From Porphyridium purpureum (lineage: Eukaryota; Rhodophyta; Bangiophyceae; Porphyridiales; Porphyridiaceae), in assembly GCA_008690995.1 (NCBI GenBank), contig VRMN01000003.1:620001-684000 (forward strand): 64,000 bases of DNA, in the 5' to 3' direction. Positions 9,689 to 18,995 of this stretch are shown here, piece by piece; positions within the stretch are counted from its first letter, which is position 1; every line of letters begins with the position of its first letter. Below the pieces are notes generated by a model. It worked only from the letters and a program-made list of their open reading frames with translations. It was not told where the DNA came from and made no database searches. The position numbers and the translations under genes were made by a program.

Positions 9689-12154
9689 TCAGAAAACGTC
9701 TCCTTTTGAATCGATGGCAATCGGCGGTGCACCCCCGGGCCGTTTTTCAAAAGCAAGCTCTCGTCCAGCGCGCCACGTACCACCTTCTAGGATTTTGGCC
9801 ATCGGCATCACTCTTTCCGTCTTGCCTAGGCGATCCCAGATTTCGATAGCAATCTTGTCGAGCAAGGATACTGTGATAGCTCTCCACTCCACAATAACAG
9901 GATCATCCACAGCAAAAGTCTTCCCAAATACTTCAGCTTCATTCTTTGGAACAAGAAGCTTCGTATCGAGCAGCAAACCACCATTCCTGTATTCCGCCAA
10001 GCCGGTGAGGAGCCACTGATCGACGAAAGTGACGCCTAGCCTCTCCAGAGGTTCAATAAGCGAGTACGTGAGCCACTGGGCAAGCTTGTGAAAAGGAACC
10101 ATGTCCGCATACCCCGGCGCCGAGGATTTATTGAGGCGTACAAGACCATCATGCACGTATGCATCACCCACTCCCAGACCTGAATGATCTGGGAAGACTG
10201 AAGAAAGTCCGTCCATCACTGCCTGCCACAACACCCGAATCGAAACTCGCTGCGAGCTTGAATACGAATGTTTCAAAATGTAATCGACGATATTTCCTGG
10301 TCGAAAAACTCCTGTCGGGGATCCAAAGAACTGAGGCGAATTTTCCAATGCGAGTGCCAGCCTTTGGAGCATTTCATAACGCCCTTCTATGCCCACCAGC
10401 GGATTTCCTTCATTCACCTGAAAACCCAGGCTCAAATCGGAAAGGTGTAGTGAACGTAACCCCATCGAATCCACACGCATCTCACTTTCGCAGGACGAAA
10501 AAGAACCATTTCTGAAAAGATCAAGAGATGCTATGGCCAAACCTTCGCTTCGCGAGAACGTTCGCTCTCCCCATGAATGGTCCGTGTACTTCCAGCCCAA
10601 CCCAGCGCCAGCATCCAGCAAAACAGACACAGTGCACAGGTCCACGTAACGGCGAGTTCTTTCGAGGGCATCGACATTAAATCGTTTCCAACGGGCACTC
10701 AATTCACCGACGCGGTCGATATCTCCAGACTCAAAGTGTCGGAAGCGTGAGTGGCGCGGAATTTGCAAATCTGGATAGTGCCGTTTCATGCAATTCAACA
10801 CTGTACTCACAGTTGTGTCCATCTTTGAACGGTCAATTTCAAACCGGGCAAGCTCATGGTTCTCGGAGGCCAAATCGTGAAGGATCTTGCACCGCTTCCG
10901 TATGGTCTCCAATTTAAACACCTCTCGGCGTTCAGCATTCTCATCAGTCTTGCGGGGCTGGAAGCCCTGGTAACCTGACGAAATCTTCGCGCTGATTTCA
11001 ACGTACGCATCTGCAGGGACCATTTCTTCAGGCAACGACTCACGATTGACCACATGAATACGGCCGCACTCGGTGATTGCTTGGTATTTGTCCTTTGACA
11101 TTGAAAGCAGATAGTCAATTTTCTGGATGCCTAGCCAGTGGTATACATCTGGCATAAGCTCCTGCGCTCGCGCGTCCACCACACCGGCAATCTTTTGCGT
11201 CATTTCAAAGTATGTCTCCGGTCGGTCGCCACCCTCTTGGTAGCGGCGAAGGTTGTAGACTCGGAATTTGGTGACTTCTCCCAGAGCTCGGCCCTCTTTC
11301 GCAAAGTAGGCAATGACGCCGAAACCGTTCTTCTGCGCGGTCTCAACACCATGTTTGATTGCGTGGACAAGATACGGTCGGCAAGAACAAATGGAGGTCT
11401 GAAAGGCGTCAGATCCAGTGCACTGATCATGAGGCCTCGAAGATACGGGACGAGTATTGTCATGGATTGCCGAGAAATCCCCAAAGCAGTAAACTGTGGT
11501 CCCACCCATTTGCGGCAAAAAAACATCATTCGCAGAGTCGAGTACGCCAGGGATCTGGGTCCAGTCAAAAAGAGCTTGCCGCAGTTTCCTTTCGTCCGCC
11601 TGAACTTTTGCTGCAATGGAAGGTATGTGCCAAACTGGATCGATTGCCACCTTAACGCAGTGGATCATGTTGTTTTGATCCACAATGTTTCCATCGGACA
11701 AGAGTTCACCTCGCAGCTCTGGGATATCCATGGATGCCAGCGTGGCCGAGATCGTAGGCCGTATCGCCTCCATCCCGTAAGGATCGAAGCTCGAAATTTT
11801 ACGCCAATTCACGCGAGTACGGGGATCATCCAAATGCGCTTTCAAGGGAGGCACGAGCCATTCTTTCAGATGCGGCTGCGGCTCCCCACGCAGAGACCCA
11901 AGATGCTTACCACCTTTCCTGGATTCAGCAACTGCGTGATAAACCGCATGCGAGCCTCCGTACATGCCGGCGACACCCTCCATTCTTTGCAGTCGGTCGT
12001 GTAACCCCACCCAATCCACGTTCGTCGCATCGCCAGTCTGGCTGGCCGCGGCCAGGGTCGATCTCAGTCTCGCGTGCGGTCGGAATAGCGACGACGGCCC
12101 ACGATGCGCACGCGAGGATGGCAGAGCATGGCGAATGAAAGTCAAATGTGACAT
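9689..12154 (-). CDS. Urc1-Urc4 fusion: GTP cyclohydrolase II-like plus DUF1688
   Basis: The product has 821 residues from the ATG at 12154. Residues about 45-400 match the GTP-cyclohydrolase-II-like Urc1 type: HDQCTGSDAFQTSICSCRPYL carries the three zinc cysteines (C245, C256, C258), and YFAKEGRALG follows as the substrate-binding stretch. Residues about 410-821 match the Urc4/DUF1688 family (LDAGAGLGWKY, RSEGLAIASLDLF). In fungi and bacteria these two proteins act in the URC pathway of uracil catabolism and are usually encoded apart; here they share one chain. The N-terminal 40 residues are Arg/Ser/Ala-rich and may target an organelle. An in-frame extension to 12361 exists, but a promoter-type ACTGTAC lies inside it at 12290, so I prefer the shorter form. 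Confidence 0.88.
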   Translation of the reverse strand: MSHLTFIRHALPSSRAHRGPSSLFRPHARLRSTLAAASQTGDATNVDWVGLHDRLQRMEGVAGMYGGSHAVYHAVAESRKGGKHLGSLRGEPQPHLKEWLVPPLKAHLDDPRTRVNWRKISSFDPYGMEAIRPTISATLASMDIPELRGELLSDGNIVDQNNMIHCVKVAIDPVWHIPSIAAKVQADERKLRQALFDWTQIPGVLDSANDVFLPQMGGTTVYCFGDFSAIHDNTRPVSSRPHDQCTGSDAFQTSICSCRPYLVHAIKHGVETAQKNGFGVIAYFAKEGRALGEVTKFRVYNLRRYQEGGDRPETYFEMTQKIAGVVDARAQELMPDVYHWLGIQKIDYLLSMSKDKYQAITECGRIHVVNRESLPEEMVPADAYVEISAKISSGYQGFQPRKTDENAERREVFKLETIRKRCKILHDLASENHELARFEIDRSKMDTTVSTVLNCMKRHYPDLQIPRHSRFRHFESGDIDRVGELSARWKRFNVDALERTRRYVDLCTVSVLLDAGAGLGWKYTDHSWGERTFSRSEGLAIASLDLFRNGSFSSCESEMRVDSMGLRSLHLSDLSLGFQVNEGNPLVGIEGRYEMLQRLALALENSPQFFGSPTGVFRPGNIVDYILKHSYSSSQRVSIRVLWQAVMDGLSSVFPDHSGLGVGDAYVHDGLVRLNKSSAPGYADMVPFHKLAQWLTYSLIEPLERLGVTFVDQWLLTGLAEYRNGGLLLDTKLLVPKNEAEVFGKTFAVDDPVIVEWRAITVSLLDKIAIEIWDRLGKTERVMPMAKILEGGTWRAGRELAFEKRPGGAPPIAIDSKGDVF

Positions 12155-12388
12155 CGAGGCTGAGCGCACGGGATGGTTCCTCTTGCGCGCTGACTTGATC
12201 ACGCAAGTACAGACAGGGCGCAGGGCCGCGTTTATGCGAAGTACTGATTTGCAAATTAAGGGCCTAGAGAGGTGCGCGAGATTACTTACACTGTACACAA
12301 ACAACCAATTTAAGTCTACAAATGAGCGCGGCAATTCGGGGCCATTGCCGCAAGACATCAAAGAACTGGCCGATACGGCTCGGCCGTC
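12155..12388. promoter_or_regulatory. Promoter region of the Urc1-Urc4 gene with ACTGTAC
   Basis: This short spacer separates two genes on the minus strand. ACTGTAC at 12290-12296 lies 136 bp before the chosen ATG, the distance typical of this motif in the window. Confidence 0.4.
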
Positions 12389-15300
12389 CTAGTCGCTTGA
12401 TTCATCCAACCTCAAAAGGGCACGGCGGCACGTCTCGTACGTGTAAAAACTCACCATCGATACAGGGAACGCCTTCAGAAAATTAGGTATCCAGCCCCGA
12501 TATAGACGGCGCACGCCGTACTCCTTCAGAAGTTCTCGCATTGTAGCACGCATAGAAAGAGGGGCGCGGGCTCCCTTCGAATCGGACATCACAGCAGCTC
12601 TGGCCTCCCAGCCCGCAGCAGCTGACAGCGATTCTGAGGCTGCGGCAGTGCCCCGCAAACCTGCGTTTTGCTGCTGCAAGTACTGATACAAGTGCTGAAC
12701 CTGCATGCATCGCCTGCAAGTGTCCAACGGGTAAGATGCCGCTTGAGCAACAAGAGATGAAACAACTCCGCAGCTTATAGCAAATCCGGGTGTCGGGTGT
12801 CCAGAACCATCGTTCAGCTTGGGCAGCATTGGACGCAACGCTTCGTATGTCGCAAACGACAAACCCACGTACGGGAAGACACCAAGCATTGAGGCAACAA
12901 GGCCATGGTAAAGAGAGCCTGGGCCAAACGCACGACGTGCACCTTTTAGCCCGTCCAAAACACCTCGATGCGGATGGAAGGCGTTCGTTTGGACACTCAA
13001 CCTCGCATGTATTACGTCAATTGGATACGTGATTAGTGTAGCAGCCATGCCGGCGGTTCCAGCCAGGACAATTGACTCCGCCATGGTAGGTCCGCTATTT
13101 CGTAAGGATTGTGCGGACGATGAAACACTGCTCTTCATCAAACCCGTGGATTTGAACACAGAGCTGCCCAGTTCGTACACTAATCGAAATTGATCAACCA
13201 GCAAAAGCTGCAAAAGAGCGGTGGGAATAATCCTCAAAATATTGGCACCATTACCGCGAAAGCCACCGGCAAGAAAAGATCCACGGTCATTTTGAATCAT
13301 CCATCGAAATGTCTGAAAAAGAGTCACGCCTCGAGCGGCTGCTCCTGTTTGCATCAGAATTTTTGCCCGTTCTAGAGGAGCCACGACGCAGCGGGAGACG
13401 ACACCCGCAATGACGACACAAATCAGATGAGATATCTTGCTTCCTGACGAGCGCGAGTCAATTTGTGCAAGTGCTGTCCGGCCGGGCTTTACCCGTGCAA
13501 AGTAATCAGAATTTCGTGTCTGCGCGCCGAGCAACGGATCTCCAACATCATGTAGTCCAGTTCCATGCTCGTAGTCATTTTGCGCTGGGGCTTCGAAGTC
13601 GTGAAGCATGTGCTTCATTAGAAAACGAATATCTTCCACGAAACGTGGCGGTAAAATGTCTTTCGACAGCTGACAGAATTCCTTGTACTGAATGACACGT
13701 TGCCCATCCTTGCCAAAAGCACGCTCACGGAGTTTTCGTGACTTTTGATCCGTATCATTCAATAATTCTTGTGCATGCTCATCTATCTCAGCGTAGTCAT
13801 TGAGTAACGACTGAAACTCTTCAAAGTCGACAAACCCAGAGTTGTTGCGGTCCATCAGCCGAAATGCAAATTGTAGCTCGGCATTTGGTTGGTTCAGCAA
13901 AATGTCAAAACGAACAAACTCCCAGAAGTCAAGCAACAAGTCGTCAACTTCCTCGTCAAGAAAATCATGGCGGTTCCCGGTCACTAGCATTAAGAGCAAG
14001 GCCTCGATTCGACGTTTCTTCGGATTCGGAATATCTAGGCTCTCAATATTCGCGAAGCGAAGGAAGTCACGCCCTGTCATCATCTTCAATTCCGCAGAAT
14101 CGCTACCTGGAACACGATTAGGTCGTGAAACGGACGCATACTGATTAAACACAGCCTTCAAATACTGAGTACCACCACCTAGACACAGCTGATGGAAACT
14201 TTCCGTGTTGATGGCCCAACACTCCACATCGGTGCGGGCACGTACGGTTGCAGCTCGTGGTACATCATACATAAGACTAAGTTCGCCGAAGGATGCTCCT
14301 GGTCCCAAGGTTGTCACAAGATTCTCTGTTAGCGCAGAGTCACGATTGGGAGCAATTTCAGTTTTGCGTTTCCGCTGGGAATTTTTCTTCGGGTCCGACT
14401 TCTCGTTGATCAGCTTGGGGTGCGAGACCAACCTCTCTACTTCACCACTTTTGATGATGAAGAAGTTCTCTCCCCGGTCACCCTGCGAAAAGATAACGTC
14501 TCCGGCGCGAAAGGTGACTGGGAAGAAAGCATCAACTTCACGTGGTCCGATCCTATCCATATTTCGAAAAAGAAAATGGTTTTTGATGAGCTCCCGAAGC
14601 TCTCGGCGATCAAGTCGTGCGTAGACTTTGCCGGCGTCACTGCCCGCATCACGAAGCTTCTCGAAAGTTGGTCGATCCACGGTCCACAAGAGGCTCGGCT
14701 CGACGGCACGAACTGTTCCCGTGCGCGGCACGTTGAAGGAGAAAGCAGTCATTCCACAGGACGTGCCTGGGCCTAACGTAGTTACAAGTGTCGGCTGACC
14801 GCGCTCTCCACCTTGTGCATAGCTTTTGTCGATGAATCGCTCCAGGCGCCCGCTTTCCACGATAAAGAAGGAGTCTCCGTAATCACCCTGATGGAAAACC
14901 ACATCACCAGGATTCAGAATAACCGCGCGAAAGCTTTTGATCAAATGGGCGCGCTTGTACTCGTCCGTGATGCTCGACGAAATAGGGGTTCGCTTCAAGA
15001 CCTCCCGAATTGTGTGGCGCGACTCACGGCTTGGCGAATCCCCGGCCTTGACACCGTTCAACTCTGATATCTTTGCATGCCGAACTTTGATGGGCTCCTT
15101 ATTACGGCGTGGCCACAGCCACTGACTAATATCCTCCTCACTGTCTTTTTTCTCCCGTTTGTTGGACGCCACGCTGCCTGCCTCTCCAGCTTTACGAAAG
15201 TGGAAGCTTTGGTCCTTGATGAATATTTCTTCCGAAAGACGCGCTCCGCGGAGCAAATGAACTCCCGGAGGATTCGTTTGCTCACTTGAAAAGTCCTTGG

Positions 15301-16075
15301 GGTTGTACCCAGCAGCGGGCGGGTAAGTTTCGAGCAGTCCTAAACGCTGATACGCAGCTGCTACAAGTTCTGAGCAAAACACCTTGGACAGATCGTCGAC
15401 AGCCTCGAAAACATCTGCGTGGGCCCGCTTAATTTCCTCTTCCAGGCGGATCTGAATAACAGCCACTGCGCCCGCCACTCGCTTGCGCTCCGATTCCAGA
15501 GAACGCCTCTGGAACAAAGTCAGAGCCGCCTCCTCTAGTTCGCGGTTAATCTCTCGCAATTGAGCCTTTTTCTCTAACAGCAGAGCATGCATGCGTTCGC
15601 GCTCCTGCTTCCCTAAGGGGTCAATCACGCTTTTGATCATCGTGCCGGCCGCAGACTCGTATGGGGTACCCAGCATTTCATTGGCAAAATCAAACAAGGC
15701 TCTCCGATCTCGATCGGAGCGCACGATGTTCAGACGACGAACTGCCACTTCATTGGACTTTGAGCGTGCCACACGCTCGGCTAGGCTGCGCAGTTTGACA
15801 CCACCGAAATCCGCTTCCAGAAAGAGGAGTTCACCAGTGTCCGGGTGCTTGACAACCATACCCACGTGATCCCAGCGAGAATTAGACACCATCTTGGCGG
15901 CGGCGCACACAAGCATTGCATAAATTTTCATTTTCCGGCACGAGCGGTTGAAGAGCACGACATCACCCGAGTCTAACCCAGCGGGTAGCTGCGCCGCGCC
16001 GATAGGCACTGGGATTGCTGTATTGGATCCATCGCTTTCGGAAGGGGAGCGCTGGTGACCTTCAGCAGCAGACAT
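12389..16075 (-). CDS. Papain-like hydrolase/cNMP-binding/EF-hand/mitochondrial carrier fusion
   Basis: One open frame of 1228 residues joins four modules. About 36-250 is a permuted papain-fold (NlpC/P60, YiiX-type) domain with WDHVGMV (His70), an acidic LEAD and FCSELV (Cys234), split by a helical insert (about 155-225). About 378-470 and 495-635 are two cyclic-nucleotide-binding folds. The second has FGELSLMYDVPRAATVRA, the full phosphate-binding cassette. The first has CGMTAFSFNVPRTGTVRA, with the key Glu and Ala replaced, so it probably does not bind nucleotide. An EF-hand loop DRNNSGFVDFEE lies at about 741-752. About 885-1228 is a three-repeat mitochondrial carrier with PLERAK, YPIDVIHAR and YPLDTCRR. 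EF-hand plus carrier resembles Ca-regulated ATP-Mg/Pi carriers; the rest is unusual. It suggests a carrier gated by Ca and cyclic nucleotides (inference). Confidence 0.9.
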   Translation of the reverse strand: MSAAEGHQRSPSESDGSNTAIPVPIGAAQLPAGLDSGDVVLFNRSCRKMKIYAMLVCAAAKMVSNSRWDHVGMVVKHPDTGELLFLEADFGGVKLRSLAERVARSKSNEVAVRRLNIVRSDRDRRALFDFANEMLGTPYESAAGTMIKSVIDPLGKQERERMHALLLEKKAQLREINRELEEAALTLFQRRSLESERKRVAGAVAVIQIRLEEEIKRAHADVFEAVDDLSKVFCSELVAAAYQRLGLLETYPPAAGYNPKDFSSEQTNPPGVHLLRGARLSEEIFIKDQSFHFRKAGEAGSVASNKREKKDSEEDISQWLWPRRNKEPIKVRHAKISELNGVKAGDSPSRESRHTIREVLKRTPISSSITDEYKRAHLIKSFRAVILNPGDVVFHQGDYGDSFFIVESGRLERFIDKSYAQGGERGQPTLVTTLGPGTSCGMTAFSFNVPRTGTVRAVEPSLLWTVDRPTFEKLRDAGSDAGKVYARLDRRELRELIKNHFLFRNMDRIGPREVDAFFPVTFRAGDVIFSQGDRGENFFIIKSGEVERLVSHPKLINEKSDPKKNSQRKRKTEIAPNRDSALTENLVTTLGPGASFGELSLMYDVPRAATVRARTDVECWAINTESFHQLCLGGGTQYLKAVFNQYASVSRPNRVPGSDSAELKMMTGRDFLRFANIESLDIPNPKKRRIEALLLMLVTGNRHDFLDEEVDDLLLDFWEFVRFDILLNQPNAELQFAFRLMDRNNSGFVDFEEFQSLLNDYAEIDEHAQELLNDTDQKSRKLRERAFGKDGQRVIQYKEFCQLSKDILPPRFVEDIRFLMKHMLHDFEAPAQNDYEHGTGLHDVGDPLLGAQTRNSDYFARVKPGRTALAQIDSRSSGSKISHLICVVIAGVVSRCVVAPLERAKILMQTGAAARGVTLFQTFRWMIQNDRGSFLAGGFRGNGANILRIIPTALLQLLLVDQFRLVYELGSSVFKSTGLMKSSVSSSAQSLRNSGPTMAESIVLAGTAGMAATLITYPIDVIHARLSVQTNAFHPHRGVLDGLKGARRAFGPGSLYHGLVASMLGVFPYVGLSFATYEALRPMLPKLNDGSGHPTPGFAISCGVVSSLVAQAASYPLDTCRRCMQVQHLYQYLQQQNAGLRGTAAASESLSAAAGWEARAAVMSDSKGARAPLSMRATMRELLKEYGVRRLYRGWIPNFLKAFPVSMVSFYTYETCRRALLRLDESSD

Positions 16076-16446
16076 TGCCACCCGATAGCGCCGCGCGACA
16101 GCGTCTCGCCCTCACTCTTACTCGTAGACCTTCGAAAGGTCGAATTCAGCGATTCCAATGATCCAGTCTCGCGCGAGTGAGTACAGTACCAAAATTCAGA
16201 ACTGAACCTTCTATCCTCGTCATCATGTGTCCGTTCCGCCGAATGTGCCCCGGCAAGGACAGTCAAGGTTGCGGACGAAGCCAGCTCTAGTTTCCGCGGA
16301 AACAACAGCCAAGCAACACCCGAATCCTCAACGGGTGCGGTCGCCTTGGCCCGCTGTGTATCTTGCAGTATCTGATTACTTCTGTACGTCCCATCTGCCC
16401 GTCGCCAGCGCGCAAGCCATCTCAGCTTTCGGTTAGAGACCAAGAG
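16076..16446. promoter_or_regulatory. Divergent promoter with GTACAGTACC
   Basis: This 371-bp spacer lies between the fusion-carrier gene and the acylphosphatase gene, which point away from each other. AGTACAGTACC at 16180-16190 is the recurrent motif, about 105 bp before the left start and 257 bp before the right one. Nothing else was recognised. Confidence 0.45.
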
Positions 16447-16872
16447 ATGGCGCACCAAGTCAAAATAGTTGTGCGCGGGACTGTGCAGGGCGTATTCTTT
16501 CGCGATGAAACAGTGAACAAGGTGGCAGAGATTAATGGTGGTCAGAACAAAGTCGTGGGGTGTGTGCGCAACATGGCAGACGGCTCCGTGTATATTTGCG
16601 CCCTGAGCGAGGACAAGAGCGCGCTGGAGGAACTCTCGGCATGGGCTCACCATGGCCCGGAACGCGCAAAGGTGAAGAAGATTGAGGAGGAATGGACTTT
16701 TGTAAGGGACACGTCCAAGTACTCGGACTTCACGAAGCTGAGAGGCTTGTACGCGGATCGTGCACAGAAGCATTTGTATAGTGCTCTTGCAGAGGATGGC
16801 ACCGAAGGTCCAGAGCAGCTCACGCCCGACAGCGGTGTCGAGACAATCAACTCGCCGGCTGTTGAAGGGTAG
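16447..16872 (+). CDS. Acylphosphatase family protein
   Basis: Acylphosphatases hydrolyse carboxyl-phosphate bonds of small acyl phosphates. The product has 141 residues from the ATG at 16447. The core (about 1-90) shows the two family signatures: GTVQGVFFRD with the phosphate-binding loop and catalytic Arg, and GCVRNMADGSV with the catalytic Asn. The usual length is about 95 residues; here a 50-residue polar tail follows, containing an acidic stretch and no known motif. A stretch of 28 codons upstream is open in frame (from 16363) but starts at a weak position, so I chose the ATG directly before the conserved VKIVVRG strand. Cytosolic location is inferred from the lack of a clear leader. Confidence 0.9.
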   Translation: MAHQVKIVVRGTVQGVFFRDETVNKVAEINGGQNKVVGCVRNMADGSVYICALSEDKSALEELSAWAHHGPERAKVKKIEEEWTFVRDTSKYSDFTKLRGLYADRAQKHLYSALAEDGTEGPEQLTPDSGVETINSPAVEG

Positions 16873-17045
16873 GCTTTGACCTGGTCAAGCGAAGGTTTAT
16901 CATCATTTACTTGTCTTCCTTTTTCTCCATAGAAGCGCTACGATTGAACGTGACCGCATTCGGAAAACGGCCGCTCCTTTCAATCTTTCAACGTATACCT
17001 TCTCAATACATATGTACTCCACATTGATCAATGGTTGACAAAGAT

Positions 17046-18995
17046 TTAAAGACTCAGGATTGATGTGTCTTGTGCAATGTGCTTTCCTGTCCGGGCAGCA
17101 CGCTTCTCCATGAGAAACTTGTCGCGCTGACGACTCGCTTCGCGAGCCAATAACTCCTCACGCTCCAATTCCCTGAATCGATCACGAGTTTGGCACGTCT
17201 CACACGTACACGCTTTTTCATGATCGCTGGCAGCCTCCTCCACACACGTCGACAAGTCCTTCAAACTCTTCAAGCGGCCGTGCGAAAGAAATTCATCACG
17301 AAGACGCATCATTTCCGATCGTTCCATTTCTTCAATCTCCATCTTCCGAAAAAGGCTCACCAGCTTTTCGGTTTCAGGAGTGGCGCCGTACGCCGCCGAC
17401 GTCGTGACTGCTTCCGACTCGACAGCTTTCTCGTCCGACACTGCTTCAATATTTTGGGACGAATGGGGCTGCTCTTTCCTGACAGTTTCAAGCACCCTCT
17501 GCAAAAAGGATGGTGTCGTGCGCTCGCAATCGTCTCCACAAGGCGTTTCTTCCGTGTTTTCATGTTCCTCATCAAAAGTCGCCGTGAGCTCCAAGTTTTC
17601 CGATGGTTCTCCGGTACTTCCAGCTGCAGGTGCGTTCGCATAGTAATTACCTGACGCAGCCTCGTCCAGCATTTCCTGGGCCTGTCTTGGTGCGGATCCG
17701 GAGGCTTTCTCCCATGTTTCAGCTTCAGCTTCGAAAGCAGCTATCGTCTCTTCCTTTGCATTTGAAGGGTGGACTGCATTGTCGACTTGCTCACCATTCT
17801 CAGAGTCTTCATCAATATTCCCTGGCAATAACGCCAAACCAAATAATTCAGCTGCACGCTCAACCTGCGGCAATACTTTCGATGAATTTCCGGTGTTTTC
17901 GCGGGATAACACTAGCGGGTCGGATGACTCTGTGATGGCCCTAGGCGACTGCGGCAGGACCGGAAGAACTTGTTGAGGTTCGGGAGAAAACAATCCTTCT
18001 CCATTTGGTTCGGGCTTCTCAGCAACAACATCCGCCTCCTCTGAAACCGGCTCAGCTTTCTGCTCTACTTCACCAGACTCTTCCTCTTTCGGTTCAAGCT
18101 CGGCGGTCTCGTCAAAAGGAAGAGAGACTTGCTTCGCGTCATTAACAATGTCCACCAGCGCGTTTTCGGGCGTTCCTAGTTCAACGCTCCTTTCCGCAGT
18201 CATTTCCTCAATTGCACTTGTCGATATTTTCGGCTCAGACACTTTTCCCGGAACAGCAGCAGAAGCTCCCGAGTCCAGGCAAGCATTAGTATTCGCATTT
18301 CCCAACCCTTCTGCGGTCTGTCTCTCGGGAGCTGCCGGCGCTAGAAGAGTTTTCCAATCGCGCAGGATCATGGAAGTGTGCTTAAAATCCTCACTACTGT
18401 TTCTCTTCCTTTCGCACGGTACGTCGCCGAGGTCCCTCGGAGACTTGGCCTCTGGTGTGATCGCCTCGAGTTCGCCCTTGGCTACAACAGGGGACACGTT
18501 ATCGTACAAATCAACCGGCGTTGCGCCCTTCGACAGTGTAGATTTGGCATGCACAATGTCACCCTGAAACGCAGATGCACCTAAGAGGTCTGACGGTTCG
18601 ATCTCATGCTCTTTGGAGATACTCAGCGGCGAGCGCTCAGCGTCTTCCAGGTGCACCGTATCAGAAAACATGGCTTTGGCGGCGTCCATTGCAGTTTCAA
18701 CGACAGACTCCTCCCCCGGTTCAATCCTCCCTGACAAAGACCCTCGCCCATGATTGACTTTTTGCGTTGTGTCATCGCTTGAGGCAAACTTGCTGTTCCC
18801 ACCCTTGCGCCTGCCCAGGAAAGGAACCAAGTTCCGAACTCTCTTGCCCGAGTTCTCGCGGGTCACGGCGCTGTGGAGCGCGTGGTCCTGATCAGCCGCT
18901 GAAGGCGGAGGAAGCTCATCCCCATGTGTCTCTTCGACCCTGCCAGTGCTGCTGGTGCGCTGGCCGAGAAAGAGCGTCTTGATCCTCTGCATCAT
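17046..18995 (-). CDS. Acidic, largely disordered protein with duplicated C-terminal motif
   Basis: The product has 649 residues from ATG 18995. The first 500 or so are low-complexity, rich in Glu, Ala, Ser and Pro, and predicted disordered by eye, with a basic patch near the N-terminus (KRVRNLVPFLGRRKGG). Near the C-terminus a 26-residue unit occurs twice without gaps (about 550-575 and 605-630). The shared positions are F-R, E, E-E, E, R, R-D, F-L and R. A small cysteine pair, CTCETC, sits between the copies. The units look helical and may be short protein-binding motifs. I do not recognise the family. The 3' end converges with the acylphosphatase gene. Confidence 0.7.
   Translation of the reverse strand: MMQRIKTLFLGQRTSSTGRVEETHGDELPPPSAADQDHALHSAVTRENSGKRVRNLVPFLGRRKGGNSKFASSDDTTQKVNHGRGSLSGRIEPGEESVVETAMDAAKAMFSDTVHLEDAERSPLSISKEHEIEPSDLLGASAFQGDIVHAKSTLSKGATPVDLYDNVSPVVAKGELEAITPEAKSPRDLGDVPCERKRNSSEDFKHTSMILRDWKTLLAPAAPERQTAEGLGNANTNACLDSGASAAVPGKVSEPKISTSAIEEMTAERSVELGTPENALVDIVNDAKQVSLPFDETAELEPKEEESGEVEQKAEPVSEEADVVAEKPEPNGEGLFSPEPQQVLPVLPQSPRAITESSDPLVLSRENTGNSSKVLPQVERAAELFGLALLPGNIDEDSENGEQVDNAVHPSNAKEETIAAFEAEAETWEKASGSAPRQAQEMLDEAASGNYYANAPAAGSTGEPSENLELTATFDEEHENTEETPCGDDCERTTPSFLQRVLETVRKEQPHSSQNIEAVSDEKAVESEAVTTSAAYGATPETEKLVSLFRKMEIEEMERSEMMRLRDEFLSHGRLKSLKDLSTCVEEAASDHEKACTCETCQTRDRFRELEREELLAREASRQRDKFLMEKRAARTGKHIAQDTSILSL

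Noticed and set aside
11138-12004. Plus-strand open frame of 288 codons
   Set aside because: It lies opposite the clearly conserved Urc1 domain and has shadow-like composition.
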